Shown piece after piece: positions 23,011 through 34,197 of a stretch of DNA of 64,000 nucleotides (position 1 is the stretch's first letter; every line of letters starts with the position of its first letter). The position numbers were made by a program, and so were the translations under genes. Source of the stretch: Begonia masoniana (Eukaryota > Streptophyta > Magnoliopsida > Cucurbitales > Begoniaceae). The stretch spans positions 11,491,803-11,555,802 of the forward strand of contig CM039502.1 in the NCBI GenBank assembly GCA_022432975.1, given 5' to 3'. The notes under the pieces are model-generated. The model was not told the origin of the DNA. It searched no databases and worked only from the letters and a program-made list of their open reading frames with translations.

Positions 23011-23220
23011 AAGTGAAAAAGAACGCTTGAAAGATAGAAGGAAAATAAGGAAATGGTAGGGGCATTAAATGAAGGGTTTAAATGAACTATCAATTCATGA
23101 AGTATGAATTATGAGGATTAATGGGTGTGAATTGATAGAATTTGATTTAAATTCTCAATCATTCTATAACAAGTGTGAATTAATGTAGCTTCACTTCAAT
23201 AAATTTAAGCCCTTGGACTT
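22450..23220. repeat. Block Z, second copy
   Basis: Collinear with 12990-13980 from AATTTCGTTAAACTTTCATT onward, with a deletion relative to the first copy near 22630. No gene seen. Confidence 0.6.
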
Positions 23221-23577
23221 CAATATATGATATCATAAGTTAGAAAAGACGAAAAATTATCTAAATTTCACTTTAGAAGATAAAAATGATTAGTTCTAAA
23301 GGAAAAACAACCTTGTGGAATCTGAATGGGAGATTGCCGGTGGATTTATGTTCGTTCAAATGAGGCTAATCGAATTTGGAGGGTTGACCTAATCAGTTTC
23401 TAAAGCATAATAAATGTAAAAGCAAGGAAAAGAAGGGCAACTTATGTAGATGAATCCAATTATTTTGCGACCTTCCATCTTGCTATGCACATCACTTACA
23501 ATACACACACACACACGCATAAATATTGCCAAAAAAAAAAAAAACATGAAGACCGACTAAGATTATGAATAGCTGAT

Positions 23578-23955
23578 TCAGCAATTACGATTAAATGTCC
23601 CGCATATTTCTCCCTTTTTTCGGGGATTTTTAGGTGGAAGACAAGATCTGTACTGCTGGCCTCTCGCACAATTACTAACCGCCGGCCTTCCTTTGTTAGG
23701 TGTAAAGCGGGTTTCGAAGTTCACGTTCGAGAGATCCAGTAGCATTCTGCTTATCTCGGAATCCATCATGAACTCCGACTGCCAGTCATCGTCGGCGACG
23801 AGGTCGTTCTCGGGCTGGCCGGCACTGAACAACGATGGCGTCGATTCGTTCCCGCTTTCGACGGCGGTGGCCCTGCAGACTCTTGGGGTGAGGAGAAAAA
23901 GGACCGACATTGCTGCGATGGCCAATGGGAGGCTTTTGGTTGCAGTGACTTCCAT
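23578..23955 (-). CDS. RALF-like secreted peptide precursor 6 (type A, intact)
   Basis: A 125-residue precursor. The first 74 residues (signal peptide and propeptide through SEISRMLLD) are nearly identical to RALF-like 1. The mature region differs and has cysteines 96, 105, 118 and 125 (CARGQQYRSC, EICGTFNRNC). The promoter side (to about 24090) resembles that of RALF-like 4 and includes a (GA)n tract at 24056-24067. It is the last member of the cluster on this side. As in the others, the YISY receptor-binding motif of classical RALFs is absent. Confidence 0.8.
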   Translation of the reverse strand: MEVTATKSLPLAIAAMSVLFLLTPRVCRATAVESGNESTPSLFSAGQPENDLVADDDWQSEFMMDSEISRMLLDLSNVNFETRFTPNKGRPAVSNCARGQQYRSCLPPKNPRKKGEICGTFNRNC

Positions 23956-24089
23956 GGTTGGATGATTGGGTGGATGTAAAACTTGGATCTAGAAGATATA
24001 AATAATTAAGAACTGCAAGTGTTGGAGGGGTAGGGACGGCCATTGAAATAATGGGAGAGAGAGAGAGGACGTACTACGTTGTCTGTAAT

Positions 24090-27000
24090 GGATGATATGG
24101 ATAAGAAATGCATGACCACCATTGCAGAAAGACCAGAAAGAAAGTCTTTCTCTGTCGGTGACTTTTGCTGGAAATATTCCAATCTTCCAGAAATTATTGC
24201 ACATAATAAATTAAAATAAAATAAATGAGCGATTTTTTTTTTCTTCTAAATAAATTAGGCTCCCATTATTTTATTTTAAAAAAATTAATAATGATAAAAT
24301 ACAAATTGAACCTTATCGCCGATTATAATTTTAACCTAATTTTACCTTAATTTTGAGATAATTACATTTATTTTCAATTTTGCCCGAGCCTAATATTCTT
24401 ATATTTTCTCAGATAATTAATACTTATTGACTTGTCAACCAATAATTAGTACAAAAAATAGAAAAGGAAAATAGTATTACTCAAAAATTTCACGTTTTAC
24501 TTGTCAACAAGCAAAACGAAAAGGAGGAAAAAAAAAATTATTTATTCACTATTGTTCATTGTAAAGGAAAATAGTTTGGGGATTTTATTATATTCTATTG
24601 ATCTTTAATAAAGTTGAAAATATTAATATTTGGTATAAATATTGTCCAAAGGCCCAATTGAACTTGTATCTTTTAGATTCACTAATTATTTGGAAGATAA
24701 GATAAAGTTTAGGTTCTAGATTTATAACATGATCATACACTCTGATCTTAACTTCTGATGTATCGTTTATTAGTTTATAGTAATTATTACACCACTAATG
24801 ATTGACACATAAATGTCACGTTATAATACAAGATTAGAATGTAGAATTAAAAAGTAAATCTAAAATTACCTTTGTCTTTATTGTTGTCTCAAACCAACTA
24901 AAATTTAATAAAACAATATAAATGAGCACATTTTGAAGTAATTTAATTGATAAAAAAAAATATGTTTTTTAGTCATCAAAATTTACAAATCGACCAATTA
25001 AAATCCAAAAAAAAAATTATTTTTATTTTTAAATAATTGAAGTTTAATTCTCCAATATTTTTTTTTGTGTGTCATTGTCTTATTAATTAAGTAAAAATTA
25101 TATGATTTGATCTAATTTTATAAACTTAATCACACCTAAAATACCATTCACGAATAATATTATGTTTACTTACCCTCTTTCTTGGCACTTATTAATTGAT
25201 AAAATTAATTAATTTTTTTAATTATTTGTTATATATCATGGTGATTGTGTCAATTAATGAATGTCACATCACAAAATAAAAATTGAGACATAAGATTAGA
25301 AAATAAACATAATGTTACCTTATTAGTCTCTACCATTTTTCATCATCTAATTTTCCTCACTAAATCAACACAAACCAAGAATTATAGCTTCTTGTTTAAG
25401 CTTCATCAACAATTTCTCCAAGATTTTGACCAATTTTCATTTTTCTGCTAAAGAAGGATTGCAAATTGAACGAAAGATGGACTTTCACGGACGAGTATCT
25501 GAAGTTAGGTTTTCTCACAAAAATTATGTAATGACGAAAGAAGAAAATTAATGTAATAGTATAACAACTATTTATCCACAAAAATGATTATAAAACTATT
25601 GATCAACAATTTAAGTTAGTATTTTTTTTAAGTGCAGTGTTGTCGTTTTCAATCTATTATTACCTTTTAATTCTTAATTCTGATGGGATACTAGTTAATT
25701 AGTTGAATTAATATGATAAATTATAAATAATTAAAATAAATCATCTTTTACTAGAATGAGTTTTTTTTTATGAGAATATGAAAAATTAAATTTATATACT
25801 AATAAGTTTTAAATACAACCTCATTTATTAGTGCAGTTGGACAAATGTCAAGTCCATAATATTTTTCTACTAAAACTACATAGTAATGCTAGGGTTATAT
25901 AATTTTACACTTTAATTTTAACTATAGTAAAAATTAATTGAGAAATTAATATAATTTTGTTTATTTATAATTTATCTTATTATTATATCAATTGATGACG
26001 TAAATGTCGTGTGAGAATGTCAAATTATAAGGTAAGTCTAGCAATCAACGTTACCCATTTACAAAGGGCAATGACAAAAATACCCTCCGGCCTCCAAGAT
26101 GTATTATGTAACTAAAAATATTGTAATGAAATTAATTTATTTAGATAATCATACTTCTAATTCACTTTATATTTATTGGGAAGTATTCATAGACGTATAT
26201 AAAGTCATAAAATTCGACCAAATAGTAATATTATACGCGTTATGAAAATAATAAATAAATAAATCTTGAGTATTTTGGTAATTTTACAAATAATAGAATT
26301 TATTACATTAAAAAATATATTTATTCAACATATACTAATAAAAAAAATATCAAATATTGATTGATACAATTAATAATTTATTTTAACTATTTATAATATA
26401 TTACAATAATTATAACCATCCATGTTTGATCATTAAAAATAAAAATTAAATAGTAAAAATAGAAAATCACTGAAAAAAAAATAATAGGGTGTACATGAAT
26501 ATCCAAGACTTTTTAAATAATCAAGTGGTGGTTTTAATAATAATAACATGGATGCTATTTTAGAACGTGTGATTATGCAACTTCTAGCCACCTGTGAAAT
26601 GTTCATCGATTGCCAAACAATTATTATGATATGTAGGGGTGGAAATCGGTTTGGTTAAAATCGAAAACTAATCCAAAAATTTAAGTTAGGTTTGATTTCA
26701 ATTTTGGGAAAACCAACTTTGGAATTGATTTTTGGTTCGATTTGGTTTGTTTCTCAGTTCCTTCTTTCAAAAATCGATCAAAACCAAACCAAACAATTTT
26801 TGTAATATTTATATAATTTTTTAAACTTTTATTTGAAAATTAGAAATTATAGAAGTAACCTAGTCAAAAATTGCCCAAATTGAATTAAAAGTGAACAAAA
26901 CTGACAATAAGGCAAAAAAAAATGAGAACCGAAATCCAACCGAGCAAAACTGAAAAATATCAATTTGGTTCGGGTTTGGTCTCAAATGTTGAACGGTTCA

Positions 27001-27290
27001 GTTTCAGTTTCAGTTTCAATTTAGAGGTGAAGCCGAACTGACCCGACTCGATTGATTCCACCATGATAGATCTCTATAGTTACCGTTTGATCAAAAATGG
27101 AAATGGCATTTCCTCACCTACTTTGAGTGAGCTGTGGCCAACTTTTTTAAAATCTGCAGCTTAAAACGTGATCGTTGGTTCATAATTTTGGTGTTTTTCC
27201 ATTAACATGACATTACCTTTCTTGCAGATTCAATGGATTTTGATGGTGATTAAAGAAACATTGGACGGTGGAGAAGAGTGCTAGTCCATG
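24090..27290. other. Intergenic, AT-rich, no gene seen
   Basis: About 3.2 kb of strongly AT-rich DNA with homopolymer tracts and no supported coding region. One sub-region, 26634-27065, opens TAGGGGTGGAAATCGG, closes GATTCCACCATG, and is rich in GGTTCGG/CCGAACC words, so it may be a degenerate hAT-like MITE of about 430 bp. The rest shows nothing I can name. Confidence 0.5.
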
Positions 27291-27576
27291 ACTAATCATG
27301 TGCTGGCGTAACATGGGAACAAGAAGACTTTTTGACACTAACCTAGCACAAAGTCGTCCTCCACCATCTGCGGCTGCTTATGACTCCTTCCAATCGCCAT
27401 TGAAACTCAGACACGTCTATTTCACGACACATTGTCTGTGCCTAACTCCCGGGCTTCGCACGTACCACCCTCTCTCTTTCCGTTTATATTCCTCATTCCC
27501 AGCCGTTCTGATCCAAGTGAGCCCTTTACATCTTTCTCTTTTCCTCTCCGAATCTTAGATTTACTTTGCATCAGCT

Positions 27577-29350
27577 ATGGCCGGCGCTTCCACTCCCGCT
27601 ACTCCATTGTTGAAAGATGAGCTTGATATCGTCATTCCGACTATTAGAAATCTGGATTTTCTCGAGATGTGGAGGCCGTTTTTTCAGCCCTACCATCTGA
27701 TTATTGTCCAGGATGGTGATCCCACCAAGACTATCCGGGTTCCTGATGGTTTCGATTATGAGCTTTATAATCGTAACGATATAAATCGGATTTTGGGTCC
27801 ACGATCTTCTTGCATTTCGTTTAAGGACTCCGCCTGTCGCTGCTTCGGTTACATGGTGTCTAAGAAGAAGTATATTTACACAATTGATGACGATTGCTTT
27901 GTGAGTTCTTTACCTTTTATCTTTCTGTATCTGGGTTTTCTTCTCTATGAGTTCATTCAGATCTCGAGCTTGATTTTCCTGATTTTGTATCTGTGATGCT
28001 TGTGATCTTACGCATTCTTCAATTTCTTTTGGAACTCCCTTTCTTAGCTTTCCTTTGTTCGAATTTGGTGATACTTTCAAATTTTATTTTTCAAATTTCG
28101 GAGTTATGAGTGAAATCATGGTTTCTTCAACTGTAATCATGATATCCCTGATCAATAGTTAATGGGTCCTACTGGATTCACTTTTTTGAGACACTATCTG
28201 AATTCTCCTCGTCTTTTTCCCTCTCTTACTTGGTTTGAACTTTTTATGAGCAGCTTGGCAAATCTAAGAGGCGTTGATTTTAAAATTGGTGGAGCCACCA
28301 ATAACTAATATAATTGAGATGAACTTTTATCTTTATTTTATTTCTGATCCGATTTCATTGCATTATGGTTCTATGAAATATGAGTTTTCAACCAGGAAAT
28401 CTGATGGTGTGCTCAAATCTAGGTTGCAAAGGACCCAACTGGTAGACAGATCAATGCGCTCGAGCAGCATATCAAGAACCTTCTCTGCCCCTCTACGCCA
28501 TTTTTCTTCAACACTCTCTACGACCCTTTCAGAGAAGGTGCCGACTATGTCCGAGGCTACCCGTTCAGCCTCCGGGAGGGTGTCCCTACGGCCGTCTCTC
28601 ACGGCCTCTGGCTCAACATTCCGGATTATGACGCTCCTACGCAGCTTGTGAAGCCTCTGGAAAGGAACTCTAGGTAACCAAATCTGGATTTTCAAGATTT
28701 CTCCATTGTTAGATTTTTTAATTTCGAGTTTAATATGGTTTGTTTGAGAAGGTATGTGGATGCTGTTCTTACTATTCCAAAGGGTACCTTATTCCCTATG
28801 TGTGGAATGAATTTGGCATTCGACCGGGAACTTATCGGCCCGGCAATGTACTTTGGACTCATGGGCGATGGGCAGCCGATCGGACGATACGACGACATGT
28901 GGGCCGGCTGGTGTATAAAGGTAGCGCCTTTTTCCCACAACTCAGATCATTCTGAAACAATTCAAAACTGAGACTTTTTAACCAAGAACGGCCGAATTCG
29001 ACTTGTGTTGGCAGGTGATCTGTGACCATTTAGGCTGGGGGGTGAAGACGGGCCTCCCGTACATCTGGCACAGCAAAGCGAGCAATCCATTTGTGAATCT
29101 AAAGAAGGAATACAAAGGAATTTTCTGGCAGGAAGACATAATTCCGTTTTTCCAAGCTGTTTCGCTGCCGAAAGACTGCACCACTGTGCAGAAATGCTAC
29201 GTCGAGCTGTCTAAGCAAGTGAAGGAGAAGCTTGGGAAGGTAGATCCTTACTTTGACAAACTGGCGGACGCCATGGTTACGTGGATTGATGCTTGGGATG
29301 AGCTGAACCCAGGTGGAGTTTCTTCTAAATTACCCAACGGCAAAGCATGA
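27577..29350 (+). CDS. RGP: UDP-arabinopyranose mutase (reversibly glycosylated polypeptide)
   Basis: A 359-residue enzyme interconverting UDP-arabinopyranose and UDP-arabinofuranose at the cytosolic face of the Golgi, supplying arabinose for cell-wall polymers and glycoproteins. Four exons: 27577-27900, 28423-28673, 28752-28920 and 29015-29350, all with GT-AG introns; the lengths sum to 1080 with frame kept. Visible motifs are [14 protein letters not shown] (16-29), the DDD metal-binding triad at 104-106, [15 protein letters not shown] with arginine 159 at the position of the self-glycosylated arginine known in the family, and the conserved [10 protein letters not shown]. The length matches the usual 350-365. 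The start is the first ATG, giving the typical short variable N-terminus. No lesion seen. Confidence 0.95.
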
Positions 29351-29812
29351 CTCGAAAAGATCCAACTATTTTAAACATAAATTTATTGACAGTTTTGTTT
29401 GTGTCGTCTTCTATCGATTTCTGCGGTCAACTACTGGACTCATGGATTCAGATTCAGATTCAGATATATTTTAATTTAGAAACTGCGTGATTTGTTAGAA
29501 TAAAATGTCAACTCATTCAGAGTTAGAGTAGCTTCCAAGTACTTCATCTTTCTCATTAGAGTCTCTGTATTTTTCCAATAATTTAACTTAATGTCTGCAA
29601 TTACTCTTACTTTGGGTATTCCTTTGAAATTCCTGTAGCCCATCAAGGGTTGGGGTTTATTTGAAAACTAAGAACACCATTCAATCTAACATCTAGTGTG
29701 AAATACTCATCCTTCTAATGTTCTGCAGAAGAAATGGTAATTAGAGAACTAAGCAAAGCTGGAGAGCCCAATTAAATTGAGCCCACGTCCAATTAAAATA
29801 AAAAATAAAAAA

Positions 29813-29886
29813 TGGCCCATGCAGGTTTCGAACCTGCGACCTTCGCGTTATTAGCACGACGCTCTAACCAACTGAGCTAATAGGCC
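29813..29886 (-). tRNA. tRNA-Ile (anticodon AAU)
   Basis: A complete cloverleaf on the minus strand, 74 nt. The acceptor stem is GGCCTAT against ATGGGCC (one G-U pair) with discriminator A. The D arm is GCTC-AGTTGGTTA-GAGC, the anticodon arm TCGTG-CTAATAA-CGCGA with anticodon AAT at 29850-29852, and the T arm GCAGG-TTCGAAA-CCTGC. There is no intron. A-box and B-box promoter sequences are intact. It stands alone between the RGP gene and a long intergenic region. Confidence 0.97.
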
Positions 29887-29899
29887 AACGTTTGCCACT

Positions 29900-32800
29900 T
29901 AGCCCATGTTTAATAATCACAATGCTTACCATTTTAATCTATAAAAACACTACATATATGTATTTGGAAATTAGCATTAAATGAATGAAGATTCTCTCTT
30001 TGTTTTAAATATAATCAATAAATATATTGCAAATAGGTACATATGTAAATTAATAGAATAAAAAGGGTAAAGAGGTAAAAAAGAAGAAAGGAGATTTACC
30101 TTCCCAATTATTGTACAGTGCAAAAGCATGCGTCGTCGCCACTCAGACTGCTGCCTTCCTCTCACCCGGGGGTCTAATCACGCCACGTGTACAACGACGG
30201 GAGGTCACGGCTGGGCGAAACCCGGCAGAGAAGTGTACGGACTGACTTAAGGAATCCATTTCAATCTCCTCTGTCACCTGGTTTTGAAACAAATGACTAA
30301 TGAAAAGACGACACGTGTGTCAGGCTCAAGGCAGCTCTTTGAAAACTGCTGCTTTCTCTGAACATAAGACGGGTTTTTTAACTGTTCTACTTTTCTCTAC
30401 TCTCTGTGTAAACCGATGTCTTCTCTCTCCTCTTTTTCTCTCTAGATTTGAAGACGTGATTGTTATTTTTCTTGATTATTTACAGTCTTCTCTCTGTGGG
30501 AATCGAAATTGGAGTAAAAAAGTCTTCAGAAAGTATGATCTGTTAGACAGATGATGAACAGTTTCTCTCTCTAAAACAAAAAATGAATGCTCTGAAATGT
30601 TTTGAAGGGAGTGGTTTGAAAGCAGTCACCGAGAAAAATAAAGGGTTTGAAAGACATTAATATTCTCAAAAACCCCATGAATTTCTTTCTTTTCTCCTAT
30701 TTGTTTTCTCTTTTCAAGTACAAATAAAGCCATAATTTTTTAGACTCCGTTTAATCTAAATTCTGTCTTTTTTTTTTAACAAAATAAATATTGAATTTTG
30801 AGATTCGTTAGAGTTAAACTTTAGATTATTTGTTTGTTTCTAACAAAAATGAATACTGATTTTGCATAGTAAACAATTTTTTTTATTTTTCTCGGGTGGG
30901 TTATGATTCAGTTTTGATTTTAGATTTTTAAATTTAGACTCTGTTTAAGGTTGGTTTTAATTGGTTTATGTTTGGTTTGGGCTGATTTTTGTTCATATTT
31001 TTGTAATTTTTAAAATTATAATAAAACATACGTAAATATTATAATATCTGTTCAATTTGGTTGTGATCCGAGTAAAATCATGCATTGTTTAGTTTCTCCA
31101 CAGTGCAAAGTTAGTTTGAGGTTCATTTTGTGAAAATAAAAAATAAGACTTTGAGTTTAAAGGACCCGTAGGACTTCAATTTAGCTCTTGAACTTGATAA
31201 TCTAATTTTTTTTTTTCAAAACTACTTTTATAATTTGGATCATTAGCAAATGACTCATGCCTTCCTAAAATTTATCAAGTGTCTTATTTTTTTTGTTTTT
31301 AATGGGCATTTTTAACCCACCTTATTGACTTTAATCAATTTCATGCACAAATTTATCAGATTTCGGTCATTAACCTCTTCAAAACCGATTTATGATGTCA
31401 AGTGTGTGAGAGAAATTGAGTCCAAGTAAATGAGATAAGTTAAACTGGTCATTATAAGAGTAAGTTACAATTTAGTTCTCGAAATAAATTATTATTATTT
31501 GCAAAAAAAAAAAATGTCATTGTATTTATTGTTCGCAAAAACGCTAATGCCTTAATAAAACATCATTAATTTTTTCCTCACCAAATTTCTTAATGTAGAA
31601 CATAATATCTCACTTTGACAAACTGTCTAGTTAGATCAGCTAAAGATTTTTAGTGGGTGTGGACCATAAAACGTGCTTTTTTCGTCTTCCTGCTTGAGCA
31701 AATCTTTCAAATTATTTGCCGGTTTAATGGGTTCTTACCATTAAAAAGAAAAGGAAAAAGTAAAATAACTGGTTGTTTATGATTGGGAGAATCACTTTCA
31801 AAGACATAAGCAATGGGAGACAGCTTAATCTCTATCTCATATAATTGTGTTTTGCTGTCGATCCTAGATATTTTTTCATAGTCTATGTCAGGTCTGTCAT
31901 TTGACACCATCTAAACAATATTAATGTAGTTGAATTTGTTATGTTCAAGTCCTACAAGAGATTCAATGTGATAGTATTTGAACAAAATGTGTGTGTGTGT
32001 ACATATAAAGTGTGGCCGACGAGGATGTCCGGACCTGAATTGGGGGAGATGTTGACAGCTCACCATGCGAAGGCTAAGAATAGCCTAACGTGAGGGTCAA
32101 GTCCATACCAGTGGGATTGCACAATTTCACACTACTTGATAGAGTGGAAAATGCATGTTTATAAGAAGAGTTTTCCTTACTACCTGGTACAATGCGTTTT
32201 TGGTTAACTTCAAAAAAAAATTTTTTTTGGGCTATGACCCAAAGTAGACAAATTTATACGAGGAAAACTGGAGAACGCTACACTTAATCTTCGATATGTG
32301 TCCCATTTCATCGTAAACCCATGGAAACCATTGAGCCGTCAAAACTTAGTTTTTCCTAGAAAAAACTCCATTCATTTAATTTGAATTCATCGATTAAAGT
32401 GATGTAACTTCAATGCTCGAAGAATATTTGCAACCAAACTTTGGTACTACACTCACATAGGGCAAAAACACATGATCTATTATTTTTCCAATTGTATTTA
32501 TTTATTTATTTAATTACAAAAGACACGTTTAAGAGATGTAACATTAGGGGGAAATAATTGCAAATAATAAGAGGTATTAAATACTATTTGACACATTCCT
32601 CGTTTGGTTTTTTAAAGATGAAGTTGCTTGTGGGCAATTCATTTGTGACAATGACCTAAAATACTCGTGTGCCAAAACACGTGATGAAACAAAATTATGC
32701 AACATAATTTTACAGTTTTATTATTGTTATCTCTCAGTCGTAAAACTCTCTTATAACTGTCGATAATATAATGGTTTTTGTCCTCCTATACTTGTGATTT

Positions 32801-33840
32801 CTCCCTTAGTGTTGTATGTTGTTAGTTTATTCTTGTTGTCTATTTTGGTTATCTTGTTGCATTATTTGAAAAATAAATTACTTCAGTAATTATTGTCATT
32901 ACTAGACAAGGCGCGAAAAGTGTCAAGTTCCCTAGCTCAGTTGCTCTTCATAATATTCTTACCGGTATAATTTATATGTGAAGTCCTGCTTATTTTTTGC
33001 CCTCAGTCGAGCCTTGAACAAATTTGTTTGTGAGTCTTACCTCAAAACATGTGTTTGTTAGTCTAGAGAGAAAACTTTACTTATATATGTTATCATTCAT
33101 ATTTAAAAAAAAATGCAATCATGGTGATTGAATGGCCCACAATGCGACCTTTTTTTCAAGGACTAATCAGAGTTCGGTTTGACCTCAATTCAGTGACCTA
33201 CTTTTTATACTAAGCCATAGGGCCTCTCGCACTATAGCCTTGAGTAAGGGTCAAGATTTTGCCCAAAGGTAATGAAGCGGGAACATTGACGATTCTGTAA
33301 AAGGCGACCTGATGATGCAAAGTTTAGAGGCTTGTCAAACTAGGCCTGGTTTGCAATTTAGCAGATAGTTAGGGTTTTGGTCATTCTTCCGCTCGCACGA
33401 CAGATTGTCACAAATTGTATTTTTATAACAAGCAAAAGAATCAATTTTCAAATATTAAGTGAGCAATTTGAGCAGCCTTGTTAATTAGGTAATTGCTTCG
33501 CTATCAAAGTCTTCTTTAATAATACTTCTCTCTTAGCATATAAAGAAGGTCAACAAGGAGTTATTGCATGGTTTTATTACCACTGTCCAGTTAGAAAACG
33601 ACGCGTAGACATCTCTTTTAAGGTTTTTATACTTGTCATTTTAAGGTTGCTGACGACCTTCTGAGTAATGCTAGAGCTTCATTGACATCAGTTCCACGCT
33701 CTTCTTTGAATGTGAACAACACGCTGCATCACGATTATGCCAGCTGTACAACGGTGGGAATATCTGATCTGTGTTCTCCACGCTCTGTCAGTCAAAAGTG
33801 GCGAAACGTGGGTTAACATCTACTCCACAGTGAAGTTCAT
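29900..33840. other. Long intergenic region with one promoter-like island
   Basis: About 3.9 kb without a supported gene. The part at 30110-30560 differs from its surroundings: it is richer in G+C, has two ACGTG boxes (CCACGTGT at 30183 and ACACGTGT at 30311), and is followed by a pyrimidine-rich leader-like stretch ending in TCTCTAG. No ORF with a known domain follows. Two other moderately GC-rich patches (31990-32150 and 33140-33310) look like old repeat fragments. A (GT)n run lies at about 31990-32000. Confidence 0.5.
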
Positions 33841-33919
33841 TTTCTGGGAGAGTAATGGAAGAGAACCTGAGGATAAAGAAGCTAATACATGAAAGAGAAC
33901 CAAAGCTAGACGACAGCCA

Positions 33920-33923
<4 letters not shown>

Positions 33924-33966
<43 letters not shown>
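33924..33966 (+). promoter_or_regulatory. (CT)n tract in the SEP leader region, possible GAGA site
   Basis: About 21 uninterrupted CT repeats 230 bases before the MADS-box start codon, with a second short tract at 33979-33992. GA/CT repeats in leaders and promoters of plant homeotic genes are known binding sites for BASIC PENTACYSTEINE proteins. Here the link is by position and sequence only. Confidence 0.5.
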
Positions 33967-33967
<1 letters not shown>

Positions 33968-34197
33968 AAAAGCTGGTTCTCTCTCTCTCTCTTTAGGGTT
34001 TCTCAGCTTTCCTAGACTTTCTCTTTGTTTTCACAAATTTAGTTACCATTGGGTACCAACCCAGGAAGGAAGATCAGCTGGTACCCAAGAGAGAAGAACA
34101 AGAAATCTAGAAACTCTACACAGAAACATAAAAACCCTTTTTATTTTTTGAAAAAATATAAAGGGAAAGGGAGGTCTGGTTTGGTCAATTTTAGGAT

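Larger units (their letters stand above)
6880..24060. repeat. Tandem segmental duplication carrying six RALF-like genes
   Basis: The region is built from recurring blocks. Gene-downstream flank type A occurs at about 6880-7246, 13985-14273 and 23225-23577. Flank type B occurs at about 12230-12552, 18860-19181 and 21270-21605. Block X occurs at 7700-10200 and 14700-17165, block Y at 10205-12230, 17170-18860 and 19680-21270, and block Z at 12990-13980 and 22450-23220. The order is gene1(A)-X-Y-gene2(B)-Z-gene3(A)-X-Y-gene4(B)-Y-gene5(B)-Z-gene6(A). Spacing between equivalent genes is about 7.0 kb (1 to 3), 6.6 kb (2 to 4) and 2.5 kb (4 to 5). This fits repeated unequal crossing over of an A-plus-B two-gene unit. 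Confidence 0.85.

Noticed and set aside
7377..23965. Plus-strand and second minus-frame ORFs overlapping every RALF-like gene
   Set aside because: They run across the conserved prepro DNA in other frames and exist only because that DNA is duplicated and GC-rich. The cysteine framework and signal peptide are in the called frame.
26634..27065. A confident MITE call
   Set aside because: The ends TAGGGGTGG and CCACCAT are only loosely inverted, and no target duplication is visible, so it is described only as a possible degenerate element.
30110..30560. A microRNA precursor in the island before the MADS gene
   Set aside because: I looked for common conserved plant miRNA sequences (156, 159, 160, 164, 166, 167, 172) and saw none.
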